64,000 nt of DNA from positions 62,001-126,000 of the forward strand of contig NZ_JBIGIA010000011.1 in NCBI RefSeq assembly GCF_043555975.1. The letters are read 5' to 3'. The number at the start of each line of letters is the position of its first letter. The stretch's first letter is position 1. Both the position numbers and the translations under genes were made by a program. The notes under the pieces are model-generated. The model made no database searches. It was not told where the DNA came from and saw nothing but the letters and a program-made list of their open reading frames with translations. Shown here one piece after another: positions 8,760-17,032 of this stretch. This stretch comes from Pelomonas nitida. GTDB taxonomy: Bacteria; Pseudomonadota; Gammaproteobacteria; Burkholderiales; Burkholderiaceae_C.

Positions 8760-11543
8760 ATGAGCGAACTGTTTCCTGTTTTTGCTGAACACAGCCGGTA
8801 TGTGCAACGTGTCCGCCGCCGCTATGCGGCGGAGTTGTCGCGGCTGCCGCCCGGGCTGCCGGATCGCGCCGTCATCGACGCACTGATCGAGCAATTGCTC
8901 ACGGATCGGCCGCTGGCCAGCGCCTTGCGCGTGGCCCGCCACCTGGTGCTGGAGCGGCTGGCGGTGCTGGACATCGAGCAGGGCGCCAGCGTGTCGGATG
9001 TCACGCTGGCCATGACCCACCTGGCCGAGGTGACGCTGGACCGCGCGCTCGGCGCGGCACGCAGCGAACTCGACGAGGTGCACGGCGCGCCCCGCACGGC
9101 GGCCGGGGCGGACATCGCCTTCTGGGTCATCGGCATGGGCAAGCTCGGCGCGCGCGAGCTGAACGTGTCGTCCGACATCGACCTTATCTACGTCTACGAG
9201 GACGACGGCGAGACCCAGGGCCCGCGGCCGATCAGCGCGCACGAGTATTTCTCCAACGTGGCCCGGCGGCTGTATGCGCTGATCGGCGAAGTGACCGACG
9301 ACGGCCAGGTCTTTCGCGTCGACCTGGCGCTGCGCCCCAACGGCAAGAGCGGCCCGCCGGTGGTGAGCCTGGCGATGCTGGAGGAATACTTCCTCGTGCA
9401 GGGGCGGGAGTGGGAGCGCTTCGCGTGGCTGAAGAGCCGCGTGGTGGCGCCGCTGGCAGGCATGGGCTCGCCCGCTGACCCGCGCACGCTGGCGCTGCGC
9501 GATCTCGTCGCCCCTTTTGTCTACCGCCGCTATCTCGACTACGGCGTGTTCGAGGGGCTGAGGCAGCTGCACGGCAAGATCCGCAGCGAGGCCAAGGCGC
9601 GTGCCGCCGGCCGCCCGGAGCGCGCCAACGACGTGAAGCTGTCGCGCGGCGGCATCCGCGAGATCGAGTTCATCGTGCAGTTGCTGCAGGTGGTGCGCGG
9701 CGGGCAGTTCCCCGAGATCCGCACGCGCTCGACCGTCAAGGCGCTGGGCCGGCTGGCCGAGCGCGGGCTCATGAAGGCGGAGACGGCGCAACGGCTCACC
9801 GATGCTTACGTTTTTCTGCGTCGTGTGGAGCACCGCATCCAGTTCCTGGACGACCAGCAGACCCACTGCCTGCCGCAGGCCGACGCCGACCTGGCGTGGA
9901 TCGCCGCGTCGCTGGGCCTGAAATGCTGGCGCGCCGACGCGCCGCCGGACGCGGCGAATACCGGCCAGGCGCCGGGCGCAGACCCCTGGGGGGCCGATGC
10001 CTGCTGCGAGCTGTTCGAGCAACTGGGCGAAGTGCGCGAACTGGTGGCGACGGAATTCGATGCGCTGCTGCACGGCGCTCCGCCGGGCGGCGCCTGCAAG
10101 GGCGGCCAGTGCGGTGGCCCGAAGCCGACGGTGGATGGCGAGGACTTCCTGCAGCGCCTGCCCCCCGCGCTGGCGACGGCGGTGCGGGCGCTGGCCGAGA
10201 CGCCGCGCGTCCAGGGCTTGCGGGAGGAGTCGCGCCAGCGGCTGGCCAAGCTGTTCTACCGCGCCGCGCAGGCGGTGCAGGCCGAGGAGTGCTCGCTCGA
10301 CGCGGCGGTGCGCTTCGTCGACTGGGTCGAGCCGCTGCTGCGGCGCGAGAGTTATCTGGCGCTGCTGGTCGAGCGCCCGGCGGTGCAGGCACGGCTGCTG
10401 CGGCTGCTGGGCCTGGCGCGCTGGCCCATGCGCTACCTGATGCAGCATCCCGGCGTCATCGACGAGCTGGCCGACCCGCTGCTGCTGCAGGCCCGCTTCG
10501 ACCGCGACGCCTTCCTGGCGGACCTGCGTGACCGCGAACAGGGCTGGGCACGCAGCGGCCAGGCGGACGAGGAGTCGTTGCTGGACACGCTGCGCCGCGC
10601 CCACCATGCGGAGGTCTTTCGCACGCTGGTGCGCGACGTCGAGGGCTGCCTCAGCGTCGAGCAGGTGGCCGACGACCTCTCGTCGCTCGCCGACGCCGTG
10701 CTGCAGATCGCCATTGCCTGGGCCTGGGCCAGGTTCGCCAAGGCCCACCGCCCGCAGCCCCGGCTGGCGGTCATCGCCTACGGCAAGCTGGGCGGCAAGG
10801 AGCTGGGCTACGGCGGCGACCTGGACGTGGTGTTCGTCTTCGACGACGACGATGAGAACGCCAGCGAGATCTACGGCGGCTTCGTGCGCCGGCTCATTAA
10901 CTGGCTGACGCTGCGCACGGCGGCCGGTGAGCTGTTCGACATCGACACCGCGCTGCGGCCCAACGGCAACTCGGGGCTGCTGGTCACGTCGCTGGCCCAC
11001 TTCGAGGCCTACCAGACCGGCCGCGGCAGCAACACCGCCTGGACCTGGGAACACCAGGCCATCACACGCGCGCGCTTCTGCGCCGGTGACCCGAGCCTGG
11101 CCGAACGCTGCGAGGCCGTGCGCCGCCAGGTGTTGACGGCGCCGCGCGACGCCGAGGCGCTCAAGCGCGAGGTGCAGGCCATGCGCGAGAAGGTGCGCTC
11201 CGCCCGGCCGGTGAGGAACGGGCTCTTCGACGTGAAGCACAGCGAGGGCGGCATGATGGACGTGGAGTTCGCCGTGCAATACCTCGTGCTGGCGCATGCC
11301 GCGGCGTACCCGGGCCTGCAGGACGACCTCGGCAACATCGCGCTGCTGCGCTTGGCGCAGAGCTTCGGGCTGTTGCCGGCGGGGGTGGGCGAGGCGGCGG
11401 CCACGGCCTACCGCGAGCTGCGCCGCGTGCAGCACAAGGCCAGGCTCAACGAGGAATCGACGGCGCTGGATGTTGCCGCGTGCGCGCCGCTGCAGCCGCA
11501 TCGCGAGGCCGTCAGGGCGCTCTGGCAGGCCGTGTTTGGCTAG
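8760..11543 (+). CDS. glnE: Bifunctional glutamine synthetase adenylyltransferase / adenylyl-removing enzyme
   Basis: 927 aa, normal for GlnE. It has two nucleotidyltransferase domains: the N-terminal deadenylylating half with GKLGARELNVSSDIDL (about residues 129-144) and the C-terminal adenylylating half with YGKLGGKELGYGGDLD (about 675-690). Each half has the conserved AD...RLRPNG-type motif (ALRPNGKSG and ALRPNGNSG) and GGIREIEF or GGMMDVEF. The enzyme sets glutamine synthetase activity in response to PII, in the cytoplasm. It is divergent from yhdP, a conserved neighbourhood in betaproteobacteria. Its stop is overlapped by the rhombosortase gene. Confidence 0.97.
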   Translation: MSELFPVFAEHSRYVQRVRRRYAAELSRLPPGLPDRAVIDALIEQLLTDRPLASALRVARHLVLERLAVLDIEQGASVSDVTLAMTHLAEVTLDRALGAARSELDEVHGAPRTAAGADIAFWVIGMGKLGARELNVSSDIDLIYVYEDDGETQGPRPISAHEYFSNVARRLYALIGEVTDDGQVFRVDLALRPNGKSGPPVVSLAMLEEYFLVQGREWERFAWLKSRVVAPLAGMGSPADPRTLALRDLVAPFVYRRYLDYGVFEGLRQLHGKIRSEAKARAAGRPERANDVKLSRGGIREIEFIVQLLQVVRGGQFPEIRTRSTVKALGRLAERGLMKAETAQRLTDAYVFLRRVEHRIQFLDDQQTHCLPQADADLAWIAASLGLKCWRADAPPDAANTGQAPGADPWGADACCELFEQLGEVRELVATEFDALLHGAPPGGACKGGQCGGPKPTVDGEDFLQRLPPALATAVRALAETPRVQGLREESRQRLAKLFYRAAQAVQAEECSLDAAVRFVDWVEPLLRRESYLALLVERPAVQARLLRLLGLARWPMRYLMQHPGVIDELADPLLLQARFDRDAFLADLRDREQGWARSGQADEESLLDTLRRAHHAEVFRTLVRDVEGCLSVEQVADDLSSLADAVLQIAIAWAWARFAKAHRPQPRLAVIAYGKLGGKELGYGGDLDVVFVFDDDDENASEIYGGFVRRLINWLTLRTAAGELFDIDTALRPNGNSGLLVTSLAHFEAYQTGRGSNTAWTWEHQAITRARFCAGDPSLAERCEAVRRQVLTAPRDAEALKREVQAMREKVRSARPVRNGLFDVKHSEGGMMDVEFAVQYLVLAHAAAYPGLQDDLGNIALLRLAQSFGLLPAGVGEAAATAYRELRRVQHKARLNEESTALDVAACAPLQPHREAVRALWQAVFG

Positions 11544-12135
11544 GCGCGCCGCGACCTGCTGGCTGCTGCTGTGCGCCGCGTTCGCGGTGCTGTCGCTGCT
11601 CGTCGCCGTGCTGCCGTCGGACCGGCTCGATTGGCGGCCCACCCACTTGGCCGCCGAGCCGTGGCGCGTCGTCACGGCGGCCTTCGTGCATCTCTCGCTC
11701 ACGCATCTGGCGGCCAACCTGGCCGGCTGTGCGGTGCTGGCCTTGCTGGGCTGGCGGGCCGACCTGGGCCGGCGCGATGTGGCCGCCGCGCTCGCCGCCC
11801 TGCCGCTCACGCAACTCGGGCTGCTGCTGCGGCCCGACCTGCTGCGCTATGCCGGGTTGTCGGGCGTGCTGCACGCGCTGGTTGCCATTGCCGTGCTGAC
11901 GCTGCTGACGCGACGCGGCCGCGACCCGCTGATCGGTGCCGCCATCGCGGCCGGGCTCCTGCTCAAGCTCGTGACGGAGCATCCGCTGGGGCCGGCCCTG
12001 CGCCCCACGCCGGGCTTTGATTTCGCCGTGGCGCCCTTTGCGCATCTGAGTGGTGTGATGGCGGGCGTGGCCGGCTGGGGGCTGGTGCGCCTGTGGGCGG
12101 CGCTCGCGGCCCATCGCCGCCTCAACAGCGCCTGA
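11536..12135 (+). CDS. rrtA: Rhombosortase (GlyGly-CTERM rhomboid protease)
   Basis: Small rhomboid-family intramembrane serine protease, about 199 aa, six hydrophobic segments. Likely catalytic pair: Ser109 in YAGLSGVLHAL and His170 in FAHLSGVMAG; the rhomboid helix-2 pattern VTAAFVHLSLTHLAANLAG is also present. Its short length, lack of cytoplasmic domain and GLSGVLHA motif are typical of rhombosortase, which cuts GlyGly-CTERM tails. A GlyGly-CTERM subtilase lies 900 bp downstream. The start is a choice: TTG at 11536 gives the normal size and an 8-nt overlap with glnE; ATG at 11470 would add 22 residues. The symbol follows family usage. Confidence 0.85.
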   Translation: MARRAATCWLLLCAAFAVLSLLVAVLPSDRLDWRPTHLAAEPWRVVTAAFVHLSLTHLAANLAGCAVLALLGWRADLGRRDVAAALAALPLTQLGLLLRPDLLRYAGLSGVLHALVAIAVLTLLTRRGRDPLIGAAIAAGLLLKLVTEHPLGPALRPTPGFDFAVAPFAHLSGVMAGVAGWGLVRLWAALAAHRRLNSA

Positions 12136-12226
12136 CCGCGGGCGAGCCGGCGCCAGGCCCGAGAATGCACGGCGGGCGGCGCGCCCTTGCAGGCCCGTGT
12201 TCAAGACCAGGAAAGAGAGAACGACG

Positions 12227-12826
12227 ATGGGACGTGAAGCCCTTTGCACCGCCCGTGTGGGCGCCGAGACCGCCGAGGCCACCGCCCTGCTGGAGTCCAC
12301 CACCGTCGTGCTGCGCGGTGCGCTCAAGCGCAAGTGGGACATCGCGGCGCTGCAGAACCTGCGTGTCGACGGCGACGAGCTGCGCTTCGAGGCCGCCGAC
12401 GAGGCGGTCGCGCTGGGGCTGGGCGAGAAGGAGGCCGGCAAGTGGCTGACCAAGCTGCAGACGCCGCCGCCCACGCTGGCCGCCAAGCTGGGCGTCAGCG
12501 CCGAGAACCCGGCGCTGCTGATCGGCCCCACCGTCGGCACGCTGGACCCGGCGCTCGCCGAGGCGCTCTCGCATGGCCTGACCGGCAACGTGAAGGCGGC
12601 ACGCATGCTGGTGGCCGTCATCAGCAAGCCCGGCGAGCTGGAGCGCATGGCCGACTTCCACGCGACGATGCTGTGCAAGACCGTCTGGGTGGTGCACCAG
12701 AAGGGCCGTGATGCTTTCCCGTCCGACGCCGAGATCCGCATCGAACTGCGCAGCCGCGGCTACGTGGACAACAAGACCAGCGCGGTGTCGGACAAGCTGA
12801 CGGCGACACGGTACGTCAGGCGCTGA
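12227..12826 (+). CDS. Conserved hypothetical protein (199 aa)
   Basis: Soluble, without signal peptide or membrane segment. ATG at 12227 is preceded by a GAGAGA Shine-Dalgarno 8 nt upstream. Visible segments: an N-terminal beta-rich part (TALLESTTVVLRGALKRKW, then ALQNLRVDGDELRFEAAD), a central LGEKEAGKWLTKLQ, and a C-terminal part with NVKAARMLVAVISKPGELE and TVWVVHQKG. Two tandem halves may each bind something, but I cannot name the fold. The last residues (DNKTSAVSDKLTATRYVRR) are basic. Confidence 0.7.
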   Translation: MGREALCTARVGAETAEATALLESTTVVLRGALKRKWDIAALQNLRVDGDELRFEAADEAVALGLGEKEAGKWLTKLQTPPPTLAAKLGVSAENPALLIGPTVGTLDPALAEALSHGLTGNVKAARMLVAVISKPGELERMADFHATMLCKTVWVVHQKGRDAFPSDAEIRIELRSRGYVDNKTSAVSDKLTATRYVRR

Positions 12827-12871
12827 GGCGCTGGTCGCGTTGCTTGGCTGCGCTGCCTTCCAGCGGTTGGC

Positions 12872-12898
12872 GGAGAAGACGGAGAAGACGGGGAAGAC
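12872..12898 (+). repeat. Three tandem 9-bp repeats
   Basis: GGAGAAGAC occurs twice (12872-12880, 12881-12889), then GGGGAAGAC (12890-12898), between the 199-aa hypothetical gene and the subtilase gene. A purine-rich 9-mer array like this can vary in copy number by slippage. I see no obvious promoter role. The rest of 12827-13018 shows no gene. Confidence 0.8.
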
Positions 12899-13018
12899 CT
12901 GCGGCTGCCAGGGCAGGCTGGCGGCCCGATCGCATCGGTCCCAGGGCTGGCTTAGGGCCTGGCGCGGCGTTGACGGCCCTCTAAACTGAGTGCCTCATCA
13001 CCGCCGGGAGTCGTTGCC

Positions 13019-15058
13019 ATGATGTCCTCGCGCCTGTTGCTGATCACGCTCGTCACCGTGCTGGCCGGGCCGGTGCTGGCCCAGCCCCCGTTGCCGGCCG
13101 ATGGAGAGGCCCGCGTCATCGTGCGCTTCAAGCCGCAGGCTGGCAGCGTGCGCGCCAAGGCCATGGGTGCGAATGCCAGCCGCGCCGAGGCGCACGAGGT
13201 GGCGCAGGCGCGGGCCACTGCGTTGGGTGGGCGGGCCGGGCGGGTGTTGACCGCCGGCCGCAGCCTCGACGAGCGCACGCATGTCGTCACGGCGCACGGC
13301 TTGTCGGCGGCGCAGCTTGCGCAGCAACTGGCGGCCGACCCCGAGGTGGAGCTCGCCGTGGTGGACCAGCGGCGCAAGCACCTGGCGCTGCCCAACGACC
13401 CGCTGTTCGGCGGCGAGTCGCCCAGCGCCGAGACCAGCTCCCCCGGCATGCAGGACCGCGTCATCGACCAGTGGTACCTGAAGAAGCCGGGCGGCGCCTT
13501 GAACCCGGCCGTCGTGTCCAGCATCAACGCGCCGGCGGCCTGGGATATCACGCCCGGGTCTTCCGGCGTCGTCATCGCGGTGCTGGACACCGGCGTGCGC
13601 CTGGATCACCCGGACCTGGCCGGCCAGTTCGTCAGCGGATACGACTTGATCGGCTTCGACAGCCCGGCCAGCATCGCCACGGTGATTGCCAACGATGGCA
13701 ACGGGGCGGACGCGGACCCCGCCGACCCCGGCGACTGGGTCACGTCCGCCGAGGTGGCGGCCGGCTCGCTCGGCAGCACCTGCACGGCAGACGACGTGGC
13801 CGGCAGTTCATGGCACGGCACGCGCGTGTCCGGCCTGCTCGCGGCGGTGGCGAACAACGGGCTCGGCATGGCCGGCGTCGGCCGGTTCAAGCTGCTGCCG
13901 GTGCGCGTGCTGGGCAAGTGCGGGGGCTACGACAGCGACATCATTGCCGGCATGAAGTGGGCCGCCGGCATCGCCATGCCGGGCCTGCCGACCAACGTGA
14001 ACAAGGCCAAGGTGCTCAACCTCAGCCTGGGCGGCAGCGGCAGCTGCAGCGCGCTCTATGGGGAGGCGATCGCACAGGTGAACGCGGCCGGCGCCGTCGT
14101 CGTGGTGGCGGCGGGCAACTCCGAGGGCATGGCCGTGGGCGCGCCCGGCAATTGCGCCAACGTCATCACGGTGGCGGCGCTGCGGCATGTGGGCACACGG
14201 GCCGGGTTTTCCAGCGTGGGCACCGACGTGTCGATCGCCGCGCCGGGCGGCAACTGCGTGAATGCCGGCACCAGCCAGCCCTGCCTCTACCCCATGGTCA
14301 GCACGACCAACAGCGGCACGACGACACCGGTGGCTGCAGACGACGCCTACACGGGCAGCAAGCCGTCGGTCGGCACGAGTTTCGCCACCCCCATCGTCAG
14401 CGGCATCGTGGGCTTGATGGCTTCGGTGCGGCCGGGCCTCACCGCGGCGGAGGCGGCCGACATCCTCAAGCGCACCGCGCGCCCGTTCCCGTCGAGTGGT
14501 GAGCCCGGGCTGCTGCAGTGCCAGGCGCCGAGCGGCGTGGCCCAGGGCGAGTGCTACTGCACCACCACCACCTGCGGCGCGGGCATGGCGGATGCGGCCG
14601 GGGCGGTCGCGAGGGCGCTGGAGCTCAGTGGCGGTGCGCTGCTGCTGACCGAGTCGCCGGCCCGCAGTCTGCAGAGCGGCCAGACGCTGACCTTGACGGC
14701 GAGCGCCATCGGCCTGCCGAGCAACCGCGCCATCGTCTCCACGGCGTGGGTGGTCGTGGCGAGCGGCGGCATCGTCGGCAGCTTCGCGTCGTCCAACACC
14801 ACCAGCGCGACCATCGTTCCCACGGGCGGCGGCACCTTCACCGTGCGCGCCGATGCCACCGACAACCTCGGCACCGTCTATCACCAGACCGCCACGGTCA
14901 ACGTGACCGGGTCGGCGCCGACGAGCGGGACGACGACGGAGACCTCCTCGTCGGGCGGCGGCGGGGGCGCGGTGAGCGCCGTCTGGCTGGCGTGGCTGAC
15001 GCTGGCGGCACTGGGCTTGCCGCGCCAGCGCACCAGGCGGTCAGCTGGACGCCGCTGA
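13019..15058 (+). CDS. S8 family serine peptidase with GlyGly-CTERM tail
   Basis: 679 aa. Order: signal peptide (about 1-22, ending VLAQ), I9-like propeptide region (ARVIVRFKP onward to about 140), subtilisin domain with Asp190 (VLDTGV), His266 (SSWHGTRVSG) and Ser454 (GTSFATP), a C-terminal Ig-like domain (about 540-635, TESPARSLQSGQTLTL), then a Ser/Thr linker and a tail made of five glycines (646-650), a hydrophobic helix (VWLAWLTLAALGL) and a basic end (RQRTRRSAGRR). That tail is the GlyGly-CTERM sorting signal. The family predicts type II secretion, cutting by rhombosortase and surface attachment or release. The end overlaps the convergent SPOR gene by 18 bp. Confidence 0.93.
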   Translation: MMSSRLLLITLVTVLAGPVLAQPPLPADGEARVIVRFKPQAGSVRAKAMGANASRAEAHEVAQARATALGGRAGRVLTAGRSLDERTHVVTAHGLSAAQLAQQLAADPEVELAVVDQRRKHLALPNDPLFGGESPSAETSSPGMQDRVIDQWYLKKPGGALNPAVVSSINAPAAWDITPGSSGVVIAVLDTGVRLDHPDLAGQFVSGYDLIGFDSPASIATVIANDGNGADADPADPGDWVTSAEVAAGSLGSTCTADDVAGSSWHGTRVSGLLAAVANNGLGMAGVGRFKLLPVRVLGKCGGYDSDIIAGMKWAAGIAMPGLPTNVNKAKVLNLSLGGSGSCSALYGEAIAQVNAAGAVVVVAAGNSEGMAVGAPGNCANVITVAALRHVGTRAGFSSVGTDVSIAAPGGNCVNAGTSQPCLYPMVSTTNSGTTTPVAADDAYTGSKPSVGTSFATPIVSGIVGLMASVRPGLTAAEAADILKRTARPFPSSGEPGLLQCQAPSGVAQGECYCTTTTCGAGMADAAGAVARALELSGGALLLTESPARSLQSGQTLTLTASAIGLPSNRAIVSTAWVVVASGGIVGSFASSNTTSATIVPTGGGTFTVRADATDNLGTVYHQTATVNVTGSAPTSGTTTETSSSGGGGGAVSAVWLAWLTLAALGLPRQRTRRSAGRR

Positions 15059-15715
15059 AGCGGCTGATGTGGCCGTTGCCGGCGCGCAGGCCTTGAAGCC
15101 GGCCGCCAGGGCCGGGTCCTTGCTGCCCTTGAGCCGGCCGGTGAGCAGGCCGTCGGCCTGGGTGACGACCAGCGTGTAGCGGGCTTGCGGCGCCTTCAGC
15201 GTCAGCACGCGCAGCCCCTTCAGGCCGCGGCGGTCCAGCGCGGCTGCCTCGGCGGCGGCTTCGGCCTCGCTGGGGTGGCGGCTGAGCACGAAGGCCGGCT
15301 GCTCGGCGGGCAGGCCGTCCAGCGGCTCGAACGGGATGCGCAGCTGCTTGTAGGTGGCTTCCTTGCGGGCGCGGAACTCGGGGTCGGCGAGCTTGATGGT
15401 GGCCACCACCCACACGCCGGGCAGGTCGGCGCTGCGCTGCTGGAACTCGGCGCCGGCGTTCTTCAGTGCCGTTTGTGCAGCGGTCAGCGCGGCGTCGGTG
15501 TCCAGCGGGCCGAGTTCCAGGCAGCTGAACTGGGCGAGCGCGGCCACGGCGCTGGCGCCCAGCGGCTGGATGCGCTCGGGGTGCTGCTGGTTCTCGACCC
15601 GCTGCGGCTCGTGGCCTGCGTGGGCCGGCAGACCCGTCACGCTGTCGAGCCAGCCCTGGGACCAGACGAAGAACAGCCCGTTGGCTGCCAGCAGCAGGAT
15701 CACGACGAGGCGCAT
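15041..15715 (-). CDS. SPOR-domain membrane protein (224 aa)
   Basis: One N-terminal membrane segment (RLVVILLLAANGLFFVW) then a periplasmic part with two regions: CLELGPLDTDAALTAAQTAL, a usual entry to these betaproteobacterial proteins, and a SPOR-like fold with VWVVATIKL ... FVLSRHPSEAEAAAEAAAL and KGLRVLTLKAP. SPOR domains bind peptidoglycan stripped of stem peptides at division sites. ATG at 15715 shares its A with the TGA of birA, so translation is coupled. SPOR next to birA is a repeated betaproteobacterial arrangement. Confidence 0.8.
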   Translation of the reverse strand: MRLVVILLLAANGLFFVWSQGWLDSVTGLPAHAGHEPQRVENQQHPERIQPLGASAVAALAQFSCLELGPLDTDAALTAAQTALKNAGAEFQQRSADLPGVWVVATIKLADPEFRARKEATYKQLRIPFEPLDGLPAEQPAFVLSRHPSEAEAAAEAAALDRRGLKGLRVLTLKAPQARYTLVVTQADGLLTGRLKGSKDPALAAGFKACAPATATSAASAASS

Positions 15716-16446
15716 CAAGGGGACTTCTCCAATCGCAGACTCAGCTCGCCGGCACTGATGGCCACAGGACCGGTGGGGGTTTCGAGCAGCAGTTCGCCGC
15801 GCAGCGTCACGCCACGGGCGATGCCCAGCTGTTCGCCGACGCGCACGCGCTCGCCGGCCGTGAGGTCACGCCGCGCGAAGGCGGCCTGCCAGGGCGCAAA
15901 GCCCAGCGTCTGGAAATCCGCCAGCAGCGCGCGCAGCGCCGGCGCCAGGCGGTCCAGCGTGGTGGCGGCGGTGGCGGTGGGGTCCAGCGTGGCCAGCGCG
16001 GCGTGGCCGCTGGCGAAGGCCTGGCGGTCGGCCTCGGGGGGCAGCGGCTGCAGGTTCAGGCCGATGCCGATGACGACACCGCGCAACTGGCCCGGCAGCG
16101 GCACGGTCTCGATGAGGATGCCGCCCAGCTTGGCGCCGTCCAGGAACAAGTCGTTGGGCCACTTCAGGCGGATGCGCTCGGCCGATGGGTCCAGCACCTC
16201 GGCCACCGTGCAGCCCACCGCCAGCGACAGGCCTGACAGATCCAGCTCGGCCGGCAGCGGCAGGGCCAGCGAGAAGGTCAGGGCGGCGCCTTCCTGGGCA
16301 GGCTGGCTCTGCCAGGCGCGGCCCAGGCGCCCGCGGCCGGCCGTCTGGCGCGTGGCCGACAGCAGCAGCGGGCCGCCGCCTTCACGCAGATGCTGCAGCG
16401 CGTCGGTGTTGGTCGAGCCGCATTCGTCGAGGTGGCGCCGCTCCAT
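15715..16446 (-). CDS. birA: Biotin--[acetyl-CoA-carboxylase] ligase
   Basis: 243 aa, cytoplasmic. Makes biotinyl-AMP and transfers biotin to the biotin carboxyl carrier protein. Motifs: ECGSTNTDA (about 8-16), the nucleotide-binding loop TAGRGRLGRAW, the KWPNDLFL segment and GGILIET, all typical of the BPL catalytic domain. There is no N-terminal winged helix, so this is the monofunctional form rather than the E. coli-type BirA repressor. I started at MERRHL (16446) because earlier in-frame starts lie inside the SET gene and give Arg/Pro-rich junk. The upstream SET gene ends 4 nt before. Confidence 0.95.
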   Translation of the reverse strand: MERRHLDECGSTNTDALQHLREGGGPLLLSATRQTAGRGRLGRAWQSQPAQEGAALTFSLALPLPAELDLSGLSLAVGCTVAEVLDPSAERIRLKWPNDLFLDGAKLGGILIETVPLPGQLRGVVIGIGLNLQPLPPEADRQAFASGHAALATLDPTATAATTLDRLAPALRALLADFQTLGFAPWQAAFARRDLTAGERVRVGEQLGIARGVTLRGELLLETPTGPVAISAGELSLRLEKSP

Positions 16447-16450
16447 CGTG

Positions 16451-16915
16451 TCAGCGTCGCTTGGGCGCCAGCATCGTGCCGCGGCAGGTGGCCGCGCCGC
16501 ACCAGCAGGCGAACTGCTTCTTGACCTTGGCCGTGTGGCGCTCGTCCAGCACCAGGCCGTAGTCGTAGAACAGCTCCTCGCCGGGCTCGATGTCGCGCAG
16601 CGCGTGGATGAACACGCGCCCGTCCACCTCGTCGGCCTCGCAGTTGGGCTCGCACGCATGGTTGATCCAGCGCGAATCGTTGCCGCCGTACAGCGCGTCG
16701 ATGACGAGGCCGCCGTCGAGGTGGAAGTAGAACGTGTGGTTGGGCTGCGCCGGGTCGTGGGGGTGGCGGTCTACCGCCACGTCCCAGGTGATGCGCTCGC
16801 CGGTGTACTCGATGATCTTGGTGCCCGCCGCGATCGGCGCCACCGCATAGACGCCCCGGCCGTGCACGCCGGAATCTCGGACCTCGATCTTGCGGCGGGG
16901 GGTTTTAGGCGTCAT
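16451..16915 (-). CDS. SET-domain protein-lysine methyltransferase (154 aa)
   Basis: A compact SET domain: entry motif VRDSGVHGRGVYA (12-24), AdoMet/substrate motif NHACEPNC (85-92), catalytic-tyrosine motif ELFYDYG (114-120), and a post-SET zinc cluster with Cys137, Cys139 and Cys144 in CWCGAATCRGTML. With NHACEPNC supplying the fourth cysteine this is a complete catalytic SET fold. Bacterial members methylate protein lysines; targets here are unknown. The gene heads a tight operon with birA (4 nt) and the SPOR gene. Confidence 0.88.
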   Translation of the reverse strand: MTPKTPRRKIEVRDSGVHGRGVYAVAPIAAGTKIIEYTGERITWDVAVDRHPHDPAQPNHTFYFHLDGGLVIDALYGGNDSRWINHACEPNCEADEVDGRVFIHALRDIEPGEELFYDYGLVLDERHTAKVKKQFACWCGAATCRGTMLAPKRR

Positions 16916-16944
16916 CGGCGCTGTGGTACGGTGATTTCATGGGT

Positions 16945-16968
16945 GCGCGCGTGCGTGGGCATGCGCGC
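16945..16968. repeat. Inverted repeat between SET gene and topB
   Basis: GCGCGCGTGC (16945-16954) and GCATGCGCGC (16959-16968) pair over 10 positions (one G-T) around a 4-nt loop. It sits in the divergent promoter gap, 65 nt before topB. It could be a 5'-UTR hairpin or only GC-rich alternation. Confidence 0.4.
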
Positions 16969-17032
16969 GAGGCCCGGATTGTAGGCAGGGGATTTGGTGT
17001 CCCCGGCCGGGAAGAACGAAGAGACAGACCTG

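Noticed and set aside
8529..11810. A 1,093-codon open frame on the minus strand opposite glnE
   Set aside because: Same reason: low-complexity translation, glnE is certain on the plus strand.
16945..16968. Recombination or attachment site at the topB promoter
   Set aside because: A single GC-rich inverted repeat without direct repeat partner, integrase or tRNA nearby.
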